From Aspidiotus rigidus (taxonomy: Eukaryota; Arthropoda; Insecta; Hemiptera; Diaspididae), in the NCBI GenBank assembly GCA_035079385.1, contig JAVHKY010000052.1:7626001-7690000 (forward strand): a stretch of 64,000 bases of DNA, given 5' to 3'. Both the position numbers and the translations under genes were made by a program. Under the pieces are notes generated by a model that ran no database searches, had not been told where the DNA came from, and saw only the letters and a list, made by a program, of their open reading frames with translations. Of this stretch, positions 1-10,159 are shown piece by piece; within the stretch, counting starts at the first letter, position 1, and every line of letters starts with the position of its first letter.

Positions 1-264
1 TTTCTTTTTTAAGACATACCTTGTATCAATGGGTTTTTCAGTTGCAGCTTGTCTGTCGACCACTCAGACTCCGTTTTTCTTCAACGTTTCAAGTTCGCAG
101 TGAATGGCTTTCTGCCATTTGTTTCGATCTGGTGCTTGTAATGCTTCTTCATACGACGGTGAATCACTAGTTGTTACATCTTTGTAGCCGTATTCATTTT
201 CATCGATCCTTTCAGCGCAGTGAATTCCAGTACAAAGTTTGTCAATACTTTCGACATCAAACAC
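1..264 (-). pseudogene. Copia A reverse transcriptase, N-terminal fragment
   Basis: The translation of 264-64 contains a stretch typical of the start of the copia RT domain: an EEAL box, then KWQKAIHCELETLKKNGV, which corresponds to the family's W-x-x-A-x-x-x-E-L-x-x-L motif. An in-frame TGA at 61-63 interrupts it where a Trp is usual, since these proteins read N-G-V/T-W here. The same frame then continues to base 1 with the expected K-P-I-x-T-R-Y-V segment. The catalytic YVDD box would lie outside the window. The frame and family are clear, and the copy is inactive because of the stop. Confidence 0.75.
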
Positions 265-315
265 ATCATCACATTCATTATCTGCTCTAATGGGAACACT
301 CTTTTCCCCTCTTTC

Positions 316-501
316 CTACGAACTTTTGAGATCTTTATAAAATGTCAATTCATCAACCGAAACATTTCGAAATTTATCAATCAAACCAGTAACAGTATCG
401 TAGAGAATATATCCATCTTCGGCATGACCAATTAAGACATATGGGTTAGCTCGACTGTCAATTTTTCCAATATCCTTTTCAGTACGCACCATCGCCACCA
501 T
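316..501 (-). pseudogene. Copia A integrase C-terminal/linker fragment
   Basis: A 61-residue open stretch resembles the segment after the copia integrase core, where proteins have a G-Y-x-x-x-x-x-Y-x-x-x-T-G-x-x-x-x-x-R-N-V-x-x-x-E block. Here the pieces GHAEDGYILYD, then D-K-F-R-N-V-S-V-D-E, are visible. It lies between the integrase core (589-1227) and the RT start (1-264) in the right order and orientation, but in a frame separated by stops. No independent function is proposed. Confidence 0.6.
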
Positions 502-588
502 TCCATAAGTTCAAACTGTCGATAGATCAGGCTTCAATCCCCGCCATAATTCAAAGCGTGTTCTGAAATCACAAGCTGATGAGGGACA

Positions 589-1227
589 TTAATTAATAAT
601 GTAGTTCGCGTTAATAACTGCTGATTCAAACCATTGTCGCGGTACTCCCGCTCTAAACATTATCGCTCTGGTCACATTCATTAAAATTTTATTATAAATT
701 TCAGCCGTGCCTGCATGTTGATGGATATTTGTTGCTGAAAATTGTAAATCAATACCATGGTCTTTATACCATTGTTTAAAATTATTTTTAACAAATTCGC
801 CACCTCGATCCAAACAGATGCAAAATACTTGTAGATTATGCATTGCTGAAGCGTTTAAAATGTACATTTTGAAATTCTCAAACACTTCTGACTTTTTTTT
901 GAAAATAATTGATGCCGTATAACGAGAGAAATCATCCACAATTGATAAAACATACCTAGTTGGAAAAACATCATTTTCTCTTGGAGTGATCACTAGTAAA
1001 TCCGTGTGCAGTAATTGTAGAGGTCTCACCGCTCTTTTTTGAGCATGATTATAGGGATCTCCTTCCATTTTTGCTTCTAACCATACCACACAAAAATAGT
1101 TAGATTTACTATATTGGAAATCATCCATACCTGTACTTTGTTTTTTTAGGATGTCTAGGTACTTCGGGCTAAAATGATCGAGTCTGTCGTGCCATTTTTC
1201 TAGCACGTCCGGGTTTTCTCGTGACAT
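589..1227 (-). pseudogene. Copia A GAG-pre-integrase and integrase core
   Basis: The 212-residue frame begins with a GAG-pre-integrase signature (KWHDRLDHFSPKYL; family consensus W-H-x-R-L-G-H). An RNase-H-fold integrase core follows. The first Asp lies in LLHTDLL, the second in CLDRGGEF (consensus R-T-D-x-G-G-E-F), and the Glu in HAGTAEIYNK (consensus Q-N-G-x-A-E-R). The DDE triad is therefore still recognisable although surrounding residues have drifted (D-R for D-N, I for R). The frame is separated from gag by about 215 bp with stops, where protease sequence is expected. It is a relic of a pol polyprotein. Confidence 0.85.
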
Positions 1228-1441
1228 TACTGTTACTTTGGTCTCAGATTAAGATAAATTAGACCCTTGTGGATTCTTCCTGACGCTATAATTTTTTGAG
1301 TATCCGGTATCATAATATTTAGCTGCTCACCTTCCGTTTCGATTTGGTAATTTGCTATCATTAGTCTTGGCATTGATACTAGTGGTCTTTGCAACTGCTG
1401 GACATATAGCGCATTAGTTAATTATAATGTATGTGTTGTGC

Positions 1442-2800
1442 TCACCTGAGTATAATGTTGTATTCCCTCTTTTTGTTGCTGTTACTTTTTCCGCCATCTT
1501 TTGCCACATATATGTCTATTTTGGTAATCTGAGCATTGTCCAGTTCATTCTCATCATCCACGCAATGATCAGTAGCTCCGCTTTCAATCATTCTCATTCC
1601 ATCATGGTTGATTCCATTACCTTCATCAGCCTGATGAATTTCCGACATTCTGACTACTTCATTTACCTCCGCATTTTCAATGATTTCTGTTTTGAGATCT
1701 GCTATCTCAAACATCGCTATAAAATGATCTGCGTTGACTAGATTGTGAATTCCGGGCGTTGTATTGCTGTATGAGAACTGCTGTTGATTAGTTGTTTTGG
1801 ATAGAGGGCAGTCCCTTATTAAATGACCAGGTTGTCTGCATCTGAAGCATACTCTCGATTCTGGCGTATATTGTGGATTTCCATTTCCTACTTGTCCACC
1901 TCGGTTGTTGTAGTATCCTCTGGGTTGTGAAGAATAGTTGTTGTATCGGCTGACACCGCCTCTGTTTCTAAATTGACCTCTCCTATCATTACCACGCCAC
2001 ACAGATTGCTGATTTGGGAATGAAGATTGATGAAATTGACCAGCTGGACAAAAGTTGAATCTTCCCCATAAGTTGAATCTTCCCCATCTGCCATTTGACC
2101 TCCAGTTTCTGAATTTCGCTTGGACGCTCATAATTGACTTTCGTTTTTCTCCTTCCAATTGCTGTGTTGAGTTTCCGCTCTTCAAGATGCTTTCATGAGC
2201 TCTCAATGTTTTCTTAACTTGTGCTGTAGTTAATGCTTGCGTTGCACTGACTGCTGTCAGACCACCTTTGATTGCTGCCCATTCAACAGGAATAGTATTT
2301 CTTAGAGGCGACGCTACTAGTCCATCATCAACATTCTGTCCACTCTCATGGTATGCGCTTATTAATTGCTCAAAATTGGAGAAGTGCTGTTCAAGAGGTT
2401 TTGACATATCGATACGTAGGTGCATAAGTTCACTAAGGATCTGAGTAGAGGACGTTATACCCTCTTTCACATATATAGATTTTAGTTTATCCAAGATTTC
2501 CTTTGCTGTTTGACATTCCAAGGTTTCCAAAATACAGTTATCATCTAATCTTTCCCAAATAATTGATCTCGCGTTCAGCATATGGTTACAATGAGTGCCT
2601 ACTTCAGCCACAGTAGCATCACCAGGACATTCATTAAGCCCGCTTTCATGCCCCTTTACCTCAATTAAATCACAAATTTGAAGTAACCATGCCAAAAAAT
2701 TTTCGCCGTTAAAGATGTGAAGTTTTTCAGTAGATGTAATTTCTTTGTTGTTGTTTTGTTCAACAATAGGTGCTTGGATAATACAGTGAGGGTATGTCAA
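1442..2800 (-). pseudogene. Copia A Gag with CCHC knuckle and degenerate protease
   Basis: The 452-residue frame starts with an ATG at 2800. It has the copia gag helical region (UBN2-like: F-N-G-E-N-F-L-A-W, then a KEILDKLKSIY block), a Gly/Arg/Gln-rich linker, and one zinc knuckle (CFRCRQPGHLIRDC). Near its end a protease-like I-E-S-G-A-T-D-H segment occurs where copia proteases have D-S-G-A-S/T, so the catalytic Asp is replaced by Glu. The last ~20 residues are off-frame, so an indel lies just before the stop. The capsid and RNA-binding roles are known for the family. Activity here is unlikely. Confidence 0.85.
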
Positions 2801-3360
2801 AACATGTTCCTTGATTGGTCCGGCGATAACAAACTGGTTGTTGCAGTCTTCAAGACCTTGCTTGTCACTCTCAACTATTTCTGGGTCTTGTGAACTATAT
2901 TTGGCCAGATTGCAAGATTGACGTCTGAATTTAGGCTTTTTTCGCTGCCAATATTTGAATCAGGCGACGTTGGTAATTAATTTCTTTCCCAAGCGAGTAG
3001 TGATTGGCTCCAATTCCGCGCTTGTACTTGGAGTAGGTTGTGAGTCGGTATTCATTCAAGTCATATCCAGTTAGCTTTGATTTTCAACTTTTGGTACAAA
3101 CCACGAACATACTTTGCTACCATGAGAAAAAAATATAAGGTTTTGAACCACTTTTGTATAAATACTAAGAAGAACAAGAGTCTCTCATTTACAATTCACA
3201 CAGGTTATATTTTTCATACATTTTTTCATCTTTACACGTAGTGAATTTGATCTACAATATTTCAATACCTATCAATAACAACAAACGACGATTCGCGTTC
3301 TGGACTGAATTGTTCAGAGCACTAGAAAAACTGTTTGCAGAAACGTCTATACATTTGTGG
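2801..3360. other. No gene; expected position of Copia A 5' LTR/leader
   Basis: I see no convincing coding sequence. By position this should hold the leader and 5' LTR of Copia A. The anticodon-arm primer site found in Copia B and C is absent, and no second LTR copy is in the window, so the LTR cannot be delimited. Confidence 0.4.
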
Positions 3361-3609
3361 TGTAACGCGAGAAAAGGGACCAGTCTGGCCTGAGCGGTTC
3401 TTCACAGAACACGTGTTCAAAGTTGAAAATCGTAATATCTCGCGTTAGAGTGAACGGATTTTCGTGAAATTTAGAGACATTAACACGTATTCTGTGAAGA
3501 ACCGCTCAGGCCAGACTGGTCCCTTTTCTCGCGTTACATCTATTCAACTATCAACAAGTGCGCTGTGGAAAAACGCTTTGGCCAGACTGGTCCCTTTTCT
3601 GGCGTTGCA
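3361..3609. repeat. 55-bp inverted repeat with a third partial direct copy
   Basis: The arm at 3361-3415 is nearly the exact reverse complement of 3482-3538, around a ~66-bp spacer. Both contain the core CCAGTCTGGCC or its complement next to GGGAC/GTCCC. A third, partial copy in the same orientation as the right arm lies at 3579-3609. Such a structure would fold into a strong hairpin and looks like a MITE or fold-back terminus. No transposase is present. Confidence 0.8.
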
Positions 3610-3634
3610 CCACATTTTCACACTTCATTCTTGT

Positions 3635-3835
3635 TATCAATGTTCGACGTTAAGGCGCTAGAGGTATTCTCAAGAATGTAAACAAACACGTGATGTGGTG
3701 GTAAATATTAGTGAAGAGGTGCAACTTAATAGGAAATCACATTAAGTCGCATCTCTTCACTAAAATTTACCACCACATCACGTGTTTGTTTACATTCTTG
3801 AGAATACCTCTAGCGCCTTATTCGACATTGGTGAT
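3635..3835. repeat. ~200-bp near-perfect palindrome
   Basis: The left arm ~3635-3730 and right arm ~3741-3835 are reverse complements with few mismatches and a loop of about 10 nt. The arms include CGCTAGAGGTATTC and its complement. The left arm carries CGACGTTAAGGCGCTA (3645-3660), which recurs exactly at 7955-7970 beside the next palindrome cluster. It is probably a fold-back MITE. No ORF. Confidence 0.8.
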
Positions 3836-4062
3836 TATTTTCATTTTCCTAATTCATTTAATTGTTGTGTCGGAGCAATGTGATTCCAATAATGCAATAG
3901 TAATTAAAGTCAGGAATTATCATGGTGAGTATATTTATTATGAAAGAAAAGAAAGAAATTATGGTTCTATTATACAGCTTCATTTTTATTTTACATTGGT
4001 AGCAATGGACCCCTTGTGTATATTATATGCAATGATAAGATGATAAGTTTTCAGATTCTACA

Positions 4063-4338
4063 GTGTCAGTTGGTGAGAAGGGCTTATCAACTCTCATAAA
4101 TGCTAGTCGCAGAAGAGGTGACAACATTAAGGAAAATCTTAAAGGTATGACCAAAATTTATGTGCATGAAAAATGTCGGAAAAGATATACGCGCGAAAGC
4201 TCTATCAAAGCTGACCTCAAAGCTGCTGTATCGTCGTTACAAGCTTCTGCTGAATCATCTTCACTCGTATTTTTAGTACCACCAACCTTAGTGATGGTGT
4301 CCTCAAATCTACGAGCCACCTTGACATTCCGGCTATGA
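4063..4338 (+). pseudogene. Zinc-motif repetitive gene family, copy 1 (truncated)
   Basis: The first ~65 residues (MSVGEKGLSTLINASRRRGD, then a K-V/I-H-E-K-C-x-K-x-Y segment) match the copy on the other strand at 5668-5907. I recognise the pattern as that of a large, poorly characterised repetitive family in invertebrates with an N-terminal Cys/His module. I cannot assign a function. The frame runs into unrelated sequence after ~4268, and Penelope sequence begins at ~4345, so this copy is truncated. The start codon is probably not the true N terminus, because the opposite-strand copy extends upstream with CILCNDKF. Confidence 0.5.
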
Positions 4339-4886
4339 TCAGGCGGAAAAGCTTACGCCTCCTCCTTCCTTCACCAACTCAAAACGACAACCAAAACACT
4401 CCAGTCACCTCAGGCCGCACGCAGTGGATCCGGTTGCCGTACTTGGGTAACAATTTGTACAAACTCGAGAGATTTTTGAAAAACTACAATTACAAAGTGG
4501 GGTTTTATCCTGTCCTCACTATAAATAACCTCATCAAGCTCAAAGATAAAATACCACCAGAAAGGAACGCTGGAGAATATCGTCTCACTTGCGGCGCATG
4601 CGATTCTCAGTACAGAGGGCAAACTGGTCGCTCCCTATCCACTAGAATCTCGGACCATCGTACCGCCTACAATACAAAGAAAGCCACTGATTCTGCGATG
4701 GCAAAACACTGCCTTGAGGAAGGACACAATTTTTCCAACGTCTCGGCAAAACTTCTACAAGCATGCCCCAAAGGGAAACTCCTGAACCATCTAGAAGAAG
4801 TTGAAACCATCTCCACCTCTAAATCTATCGGTACCAAACTCGTAATAATAATGATCTCAATGCTATTTTTATCACACCTTTCATAG
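4335..4886 (+). pseudogene. Penelope-like element: end of RT ORF with GIY-YIG endonuclease domain
   Basis: Residues ~35-75 (RLPYLGNNLYKLERFLK, then KLKDKIP) resemble the linker between RT and endonuclease in Penelope-like proteins. A GIY-YIG endonuclease follows: G-E-Y-R-L-T-C, a CGAC zinc-like pair, Y-R-G-Q-T-G-R-S-L (in place of the usual YIGQTGR), then R-I-S-D-H with the catalytic Arg, and a downstream Glu in LEEVETI. The RT core is missing, so this is a 5'-truncated copy, the usual form left by target-primed insertion. In the family this domain nicks target DNA. Confidence 0.8.
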
Positions 4887-5066
4887 GCTATTTTTATGAT
4901 TTTACGCCTCCTTCATAATAATCATGTACCTGTTTTTTCATGTGTTTTTCTCTTTGTACTTCTTGTACTTCACTTGTGTTTTCTTCGCTTTCATTGTATA
5001 TGCCCGATGATGGACGACTAGCTCGTTCAAAACCGATCGCAGCTTTCTCAGCGGTTCTTACTCATA
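4345..5066 (+). mobile_element. 5'-truncated Penelope-like retroelement fragment
   Basis: The extent is inferred from the GIY-YIG coding region plus ~180 bp of 3' sequence that includes a GCCCGATGATGGACGACTAG stretch at 5002-5021. The left limit is where similarity between the two inverted zinc-motif gene copies stops; the right limit is approximate. No target duplication was identified. Confidence 0.6.
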
Positions 5067-5266
5067 TATTATGATAACAGTTTTTTTGTATTTCTACAGT
5101 GAAATTTTGATTTTATTGACTAATTTTCGACCAAAAATTTCTTGGTTCATCCATTTATTTGACTTTTTGGCTTATATTTCTTTGACTAAACCTCTTGATT
5201 CATTATTTTCGGTATTACAATTATTTATTATTTTTCAAACTCAAAATTTGTACTTTTGACTATTTG

Positions 5267-5907
5267 TTATCGTGTTCTAATTACATCTTTGGTTTCGACC
5301 CGCGGAGTTATATCATTGTTGCGTGCCTTTGTATTAAAAAAAAAAAAAAAACACCCTCTTAGAAGCTTTGAAGTAGAAAGATTGGAGTTACAAAACTGAT
5401 CCATACACTGTTTATGGTATCTGGCTTCTTCAGCAAACAGACACAGAACACCTTGTAACCTCCTTTGAACGATCTTGGCTTTGACACCCCGTCTGCCTCG
5501 GCAAAGCTCCAGTAATGATTCTCTGAGCTCTGTACTCAGGACTCCATGAATAGATGGACGCATTTCTTTGTTGAGCTTTCTTTCTATTTCCTGGGAACAC
5601 GCTTCACTGCAAATCAAACAGTTGACTCTATAATTGAATGTAGGAGATTCACACCTAAGCTTCTTTTTCACTGGTGAAGATGACTCAGCAGAAGCGTGTA
5701 ACGACGATACAGCAGCTTTGAGGTCGGCTTTGATAGAGCTTTCGCGTGTATATCTTTTCCGACATTTTTCATAATTTTGGTCTTACCTTTAAGATTTTCC
5801 TCAGTGTTGTCACCTCTTCTGCGACTAGCATTTATCTGAGTTGATAAGCCCTTCTCACCAACTGACACTGTAGAATCTGAAAACTTATCATTGCACAATA
5901 TACACAA
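5267..5907 (-). pseudogene. Zinc-motif repetitive gene family, copy 2 (frameshifted)
   Basis: Two overlapping minus frames form one gene. 5907-5668 starts with CILCNDKF and carries the same VGEKGLST module as copy 1. 5671-5267 continues with a second Cys module (NCLICSEACSQE), a R-E-S-L-L-E-L-C-R-G-R block and A-R-Y-H-K-Q-C. The paired C-x2-C and Y-H-x-x-C modules suggest metal binding. The frame break near 5670 and the poly(A/T) run at 5337-5352 make it a pseudogene. The family is often found in many copies in invertebrate genomes. Its function is unknown to me. Confidence 0.5.
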
Positions 5908-5920
5908 GGGGTCCGTTGGG

Positions 5921-7253
5921 ACCGGCCATATTGTAGGATCGCTAGCGTCGCCTATGTGAAATACCTAGAAAGTACTGATAAGCCAATGGTGATTGTAACT
6001 TGAAACCGAAGGTGATTTTTTCTTAAATTTCTCCAAAAATAATGAATTTAGGCGTGTACTTGTAAGGAACGAAATTGAAGAGTGGAGAATTTTCTTTCAG
6101 ATGATCATATTTTTGAGAGATTTTAAAAAATTCAAAAATTTTGCGCGATGCTAGCGCTACCCGGTCCGAATTGCTACCAATGTAAAATGAAAATGAAGCT
6201 AGAACCCAAAGTGTGAAAGGCTTATAGTCGAATTTCAATTAACTAAACGGAAAAGAACTGCTGATCTCAGGTTTATTCTGCCAAAATTATATTTTTCAAA
6301 CCCATACGCCAAAGTACGTTTATTTTAGACAGCGAAAACTGCATTTATCGTTCACCTGATATGAATCAAGAAAACAGTGGCGAAAAAACTCAAACCCGTG
6401 GCGAAAAAACTCAGCAACAATGATTCTGATTGGATATAGTATATTATTATATTATTACTGTACGAGCAGCGAAAGTGAGACTTATCGAGCAGCGAAAGTG
6501 AGACTTATCGCAAGGTGTTTGATCATAGCACCATGAGCAAAGCGAGTGGAGCTTTAACTGTATTGATGCGCTGTGAGCTGGCTCCGACTGATGTTGTAAA
6601 TAGACTGCTGTAGATACTTATTTGTAGTAATAAATTGTTGATCGTTGTTTGTTGTCGATTTACTTTCTTTTTCTCTACAAAGCGTTGATGCCGGTGTTGA
6701 TACGGTTACAAAAGCGAAAACGATTGCGGTGATTCGAAATATATTTGTAATAAACTGCTTACTGGAACCAACCAATCTTCCGTTGTTGAAGCACGAGCTT
6801 GTATTTTTCTTTTTCTACGCGTTACCAAAACAGATTCGCTTTTTGGTGGCTTCGATGCGACGTTGGGCGTCACTTATGACATGAATGGATGTAGCTCAGC
6901 TTAGCACAGAATAGAAAAACGTTTGACACGGCGATACACATGTATTACATTTACAGAAAATGAGAAGATACGACGGAGTAGATCACACATGAGCGAGTGC
7001 CCTCGGAAACTTCACCATATTACATTTCTCGACATCTTATATACTAATTATTGAGGAGTTCATAGGCGCCTTTTTCCCGAAATATTGAGTCGCCGCTTGT
7101 TTGTTTTTACTTACGTTACGCTCGTCTTCAGTCACGTATCGTGATACTGAAGGTACGTGACGAGATATGTCAAATTCTCGTCACATTCAGTAGGACTACA
7201 ATTTTCCCGTTTTGGTCATCACAGTTATGGTTATGAATAATTTCTCTTAATAA
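5921..7253. other. No gene recognised; AT-rich repeat debris
   Basis: I see no supportable coding sequence. A segment at ~5930-5962 is the near-exact reverse complement of ~7883-7914 (both contain GCTAGCGTCGCC or its complement). A tract AACCCAAAGTGTGAAAGGCT near 6194-6220 recurs at ~8890-8918, so the region shares repeat families with the DNA to its right. Confidence 0.5.
6463..6508. repeat. 23-bp direct tandem repeat, two copies
   Basis: Two exact head-to-tail copies of a 23-bp unit beginning CGAGCAGCGAAAGTGAGAC. No other copy was noticed nearby. Confidence 0.85.
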
Positions 7254-7438
7254 CAGCGTTGCCAACTCCTCACTTATAAAATACCGGACATTTTCAGGCA
7301 AGCAAAAAAAAAAGCACTGAAAACGAAATTTTTTGTAGGTATTTATTCAAATTGTCCGGTTAGAGTCTCGCCGTTTGACCGGATGCAAAGATAAATTACC
7401 GGATTGTCCGGTCAAATACCGGACGGTTGGCAACGCTG
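7254..7438. mobile_element. hAT-type MITE with perfect 8-bp target duplication
   Basis: The element is 185 bp and begins CAGCGTTGCCAAC; it ends with the exact reverse complement GTTGGCAACGCTG. The flanks are an exact 8-bp duplication, CTTAATAA, at 7246-7253 and 7439-7446. An 8-bp TSD and CAGNG termini are hallmarks of the hAT superfamily. There is no ORF, so it is non-autonomous. Internal CCGGAC/GTCCGG blocks are repeated in both orientations. Confidence 0.9.
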
Positions 7439-7973
7439 CTTAATAAAGTTATTCCGGTTACAATCAAAATCAATTTTTCCGTTTGGTCCTGGTGGTTACG
7501 GTTATATGGTCTTTTAACCAATAACTGATTGAATTTAAGTGGTTATAACCATCATAACTGTTTCAAATCCACTGGTCATGGTCAAAAACGGAATCCTGAT
7601 CAATGTGGTTATCGCGGTTAGGGTCACACAATGATTTTCTTTATTGCGGTTATCACGGTTATGGTTACCATGTTCATTTCCTTGATTCAGTTATTTGAAC
7701 TGTGCAAGCAACAACAACAATGAGGATTTTTCAGTTTTGCAAAATTTCCTAAAAATATATTTTCCTGAAAGAGAATTTTATGCTCATCAAACTTTGTTCT
7801 TTGTGCTTTTTTAAAAAAACTGTTTACTGGATTGTATATGATCACCCTTACCTTATCAGTACTTTTTCATATATATAGGTATAATTTTACATGGGCGACG
7901 CTAGCGCACCTACAATATACACACTCCAAATAGCGGGTCAAAATTACAAGAACACGACGTTAAGGCGCTACAG

Positions 7974-8230
7974 GCATTGACTATATACACTTCGTAAGCA
8001 GACGTACAAACCTTTTGTTAAAAGAGTTGTCGTTTCATTGGAAACTGCTACCTGAGTGCGCTGGGTGTTAACCGTTGGTGCAAAGAAAAGAGAACATACA
8101 TCCCTCTCTGTTACACCCACGTCTTAACATCTGGCGCGATCTGTTATTTGTTTCCAACGTGCGTCCGAAAACCGACAACATTTTAACAATAGGTTTGTAC
8201 GTCTGCTTACAAAGTGTATATAGTCAATGC
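7974..8230. repeat. Fold-back repeat with ~58-bp arms
   Basis: 7974-8032 and 8173-8230 are near-exact reverse complements (containing AAGCAGACGTACAAACC and its complement). Weaker pairing continues inward. The sequence CGACGTTAAGGCGCTA lies immediately outside on the left (7955-7970), as in the 3.6-kb palindrome. No coding potential. Confidence 0.8.
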
Positions 8231-8248
8231 TTTTCCATGTCGGCGCAT

Positions 8249-8640
8249 TGCTTACGTATTCTCCTACGTGTTATCAAAATGGTAGTATTTCTAACATTGC
8301 TCTTATGGTAAACTACTCCACAATGAAAATGAGTATGCAATCCAGTGAACTCAATTCGTAGTATGAGACTAGCTGGAACGCGCGCTGAACGAAGAAAAGA
8401 GAGAGAAAGAAGATATTCTGATCAACGGGGCTCCGTCGTTTCATGCACGCTTGACGAAAAAAGAGAGAGAAAAGAGATATTCTGTTATTTCGTTTCACGT
8501 TTTCTGTTCAGCGCGCATTCCAGCTAGTCTCATACTACGAATTGAGTTCACTGATGCAATCCAGGAACACCCACAAGAGCAATGTTAGAAATACTACCAT
8601 TTCGATAACACGTAAGAGAATACGTATGCAATGCGTAAGC
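8249..8640. repeat. Nested long palindrome centred near 8446
   Basis: The outer arms ~8249-8306 and ~8574-8640 and inner arms 8342-8399 and 8499-8553 are reverse complements. The inner arms share AGTATGAGACTAGCTGGAA. Two direct copies of an AGAGAGAAA...GATATTCTG motif lie on either side of the centre. The short frames inside only reflect the palindrome. Confidence 0.8.
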
Positions 8641-9329
8641 CTCTCACACTTGGCGTTTGTTTACATTTTTCTTATCATACACATAGTCATATCATCAAAA
8701 TGAGAAAATCCAGATTGAAAAATTGACAAAATTCTTGGAAGTTTTGGGCAAATTTTTATTTTTGCTTCTCTACAGGATGGTAGAATGTGAACATAATCCA
8801 CAAAATTACAAAAATTATTTGAAAATAAAAACTTCAATTTTTGTTTGACTACGAGTTTGATAACAAATCAGGCAAACGCTTATACTACCCGCATTAAGAA
8901 CCCAAAGTGTGAAAGGCTTCGTTTTTTCAGCCGTTCTGCATAACAAGTGTAGTTGTAAGAAGCCGCTAGGTAGACTACCATTCATTACCCAGAACAACTG
9001 AAAAAATGTGTTTCAATTATTAATCGATAACTCCGAAAAAAATGCTTCTAGCGAAAAATCAAAGAGGAGATGATTTGTTGTCCATAAAATTTCCTGTCCA
9101 ACGAAGGTGATATCAAAAATATCTATCCAGCCGATCTCGAGTTATCCTCCGTTGAAAATCACGAATTCAACAATGGCTCTTATGGACTTTATTCTTGTGT
9201 TTACATTTTCTGCAACCAAGATGGCGGTCCATTATACCCAAGGTGTTTGAAAAGAGGTGTGCTCAGTTCGATTGTAAACAAAAGCGCAACCCGCATGCAC
9301 ATTTAAAAATACATGGGACGCAGTAAAGC
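8641..9329. other. No gene recognised
   Basis: Intergenic AT-rich DNA. It contains one of the two AACCCAAAGTGTGAAAGGCT repeats (~8890-8918). I see no ORF with family similarity. Confidence 0.5.
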
Positions 9330-10063
9330 AAGAATTGTGCATGTTGTCATAAAAGCATGAAATTTGGTGTTGAGGTGTATGAAGGTGTAAAAAATGATAT
9401 TAACAAGAGAACCACGCAGAAAGTCTATTTTTGTGCCCCCAGGGGTCCACTTTTTTTGGGGGCGGAGGGAGGGTTCATTTTGGAGATTATTGTTGCAGAA
9501 ATTGGAAAGAAATCATGAAAAATATTTTAATCATGTGATTTGTAAAAAAAAAATGTATTACAACATTTTTTTCCTACACGCATCCTTCCATTAGGGGCCT
9601 TGGTCCCAAAATTTCACAAAATTGTAAATGTAATCAGAAAAACTTGAAATTTAGTATACAGGTAGAGGAAGAGGTAATGAATAATATTAACTAGAATGCC
9701 AACCAGTAAGTTCATTTTTGTGCCCCCGGGGGCCCATTTTTTGGGGGAGATGCTTATTTTGAACACTATTGTTGCAAAAATTGGGAAAAAATTATATAAA
9801 ATATTTGTATTGGGTGAGTTGTTTGAAGAAATGCTGCGAGGAATTTTTTTCTACACATAGACCCATTCATTGGGAGCCTTGGGGCCAAAATTTTACAAAA
9901 TCATAAATTTCATCAGAAAAACTTGAAATTTATTACACAGGTGAAGGAAGCTGTAATGAATAATAGTAACAAGAATATGCCACAGAATAAGTTCATCTCT
10001 GTTCCCTATGAGCCCATTTTTTTTTGGAGGGGGGGGGGGTGGCAAAGGTTTCATTATTTCATA
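9330..10063. repeat. Left arm of ~2.5 kb inverted repeat, built of diverged ~290-bp units
   Basis: This arm is the reverse complement of 10962-11842 apart from a MITE in the right arm. It is itself made of about three diverged tandem units. Each has a G-rich tract (GTGCCCCC near 9431 and 9721, GTTCCCTATG near 9999), then ATTGTTGCA, then a CAGAAAAACTTGAAATTTA block. The arm resembles the subterminal repeats of a DNA transposon or a satellite. Confidence 0.85.
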
Positions 10064-10159
10064 CTTATTGTTGCAAAACTTGGGGAAAAAACTATACATA
10101 CTACGTGGGACTTCTTTTCCTCAGGGATTACGAGTGAATTGTAGTGAATATGAACAGAA

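Larger units (their letters stand above)
1..2800 (-). mobile_element. Copia A: decayed Ty1/copia retrotransposon, cut by left window edge
   Basis: Reading leftwards on the minus strand, the order is gag with a CCHC knuckle, a protease relic, GAG-pre-integrase, integrase core, integrase/RT linker and the start of the copia RT. This is the Ty1/copia order (integrase before RT). The frames are broken at several points, so the copy is dead. The rest of RT, RNase H and the 3' LTR lie beyond base 1. I found no copia-type primer site to the right of gag, so the 5' LTR boundary is not located. Confidence 0.85.
4007..5920. repeat. Inverted duplication (4007-4268 and 5668-5920) flanking a Penelope fragment
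   Basis: About 250 bp at 4007-4268 reappear as the reverse complement at 5668-5920, encoding the same protein segment. The similarity resumes outside: ~31 bp at 3978-4009 matches the complement of 6165-6197 with about one mismatch. In the right arm these two matched blocks are separated by ~245 extra bp (5921-6165), absent from the left arm, so one arm carries an insertion. The arms enclose the GIY-YIG fragment. Confidence 0.75.

Noticed and set aside
5000..5045. Possible hammerhead ribozyme in the Penelope 3' region (CGATGATGGACGACTAG)
   Set aside because: The invariant CTGATGA and GAAA cores are not present in the right arrangement; only a weak resemblance.
6554..6884. Overlapping frames of 73 and 79 codons on opposite strands as a small gene
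   Set aside because: No recognisable domain, no start context or signal that distinguishes them from chance in this region.
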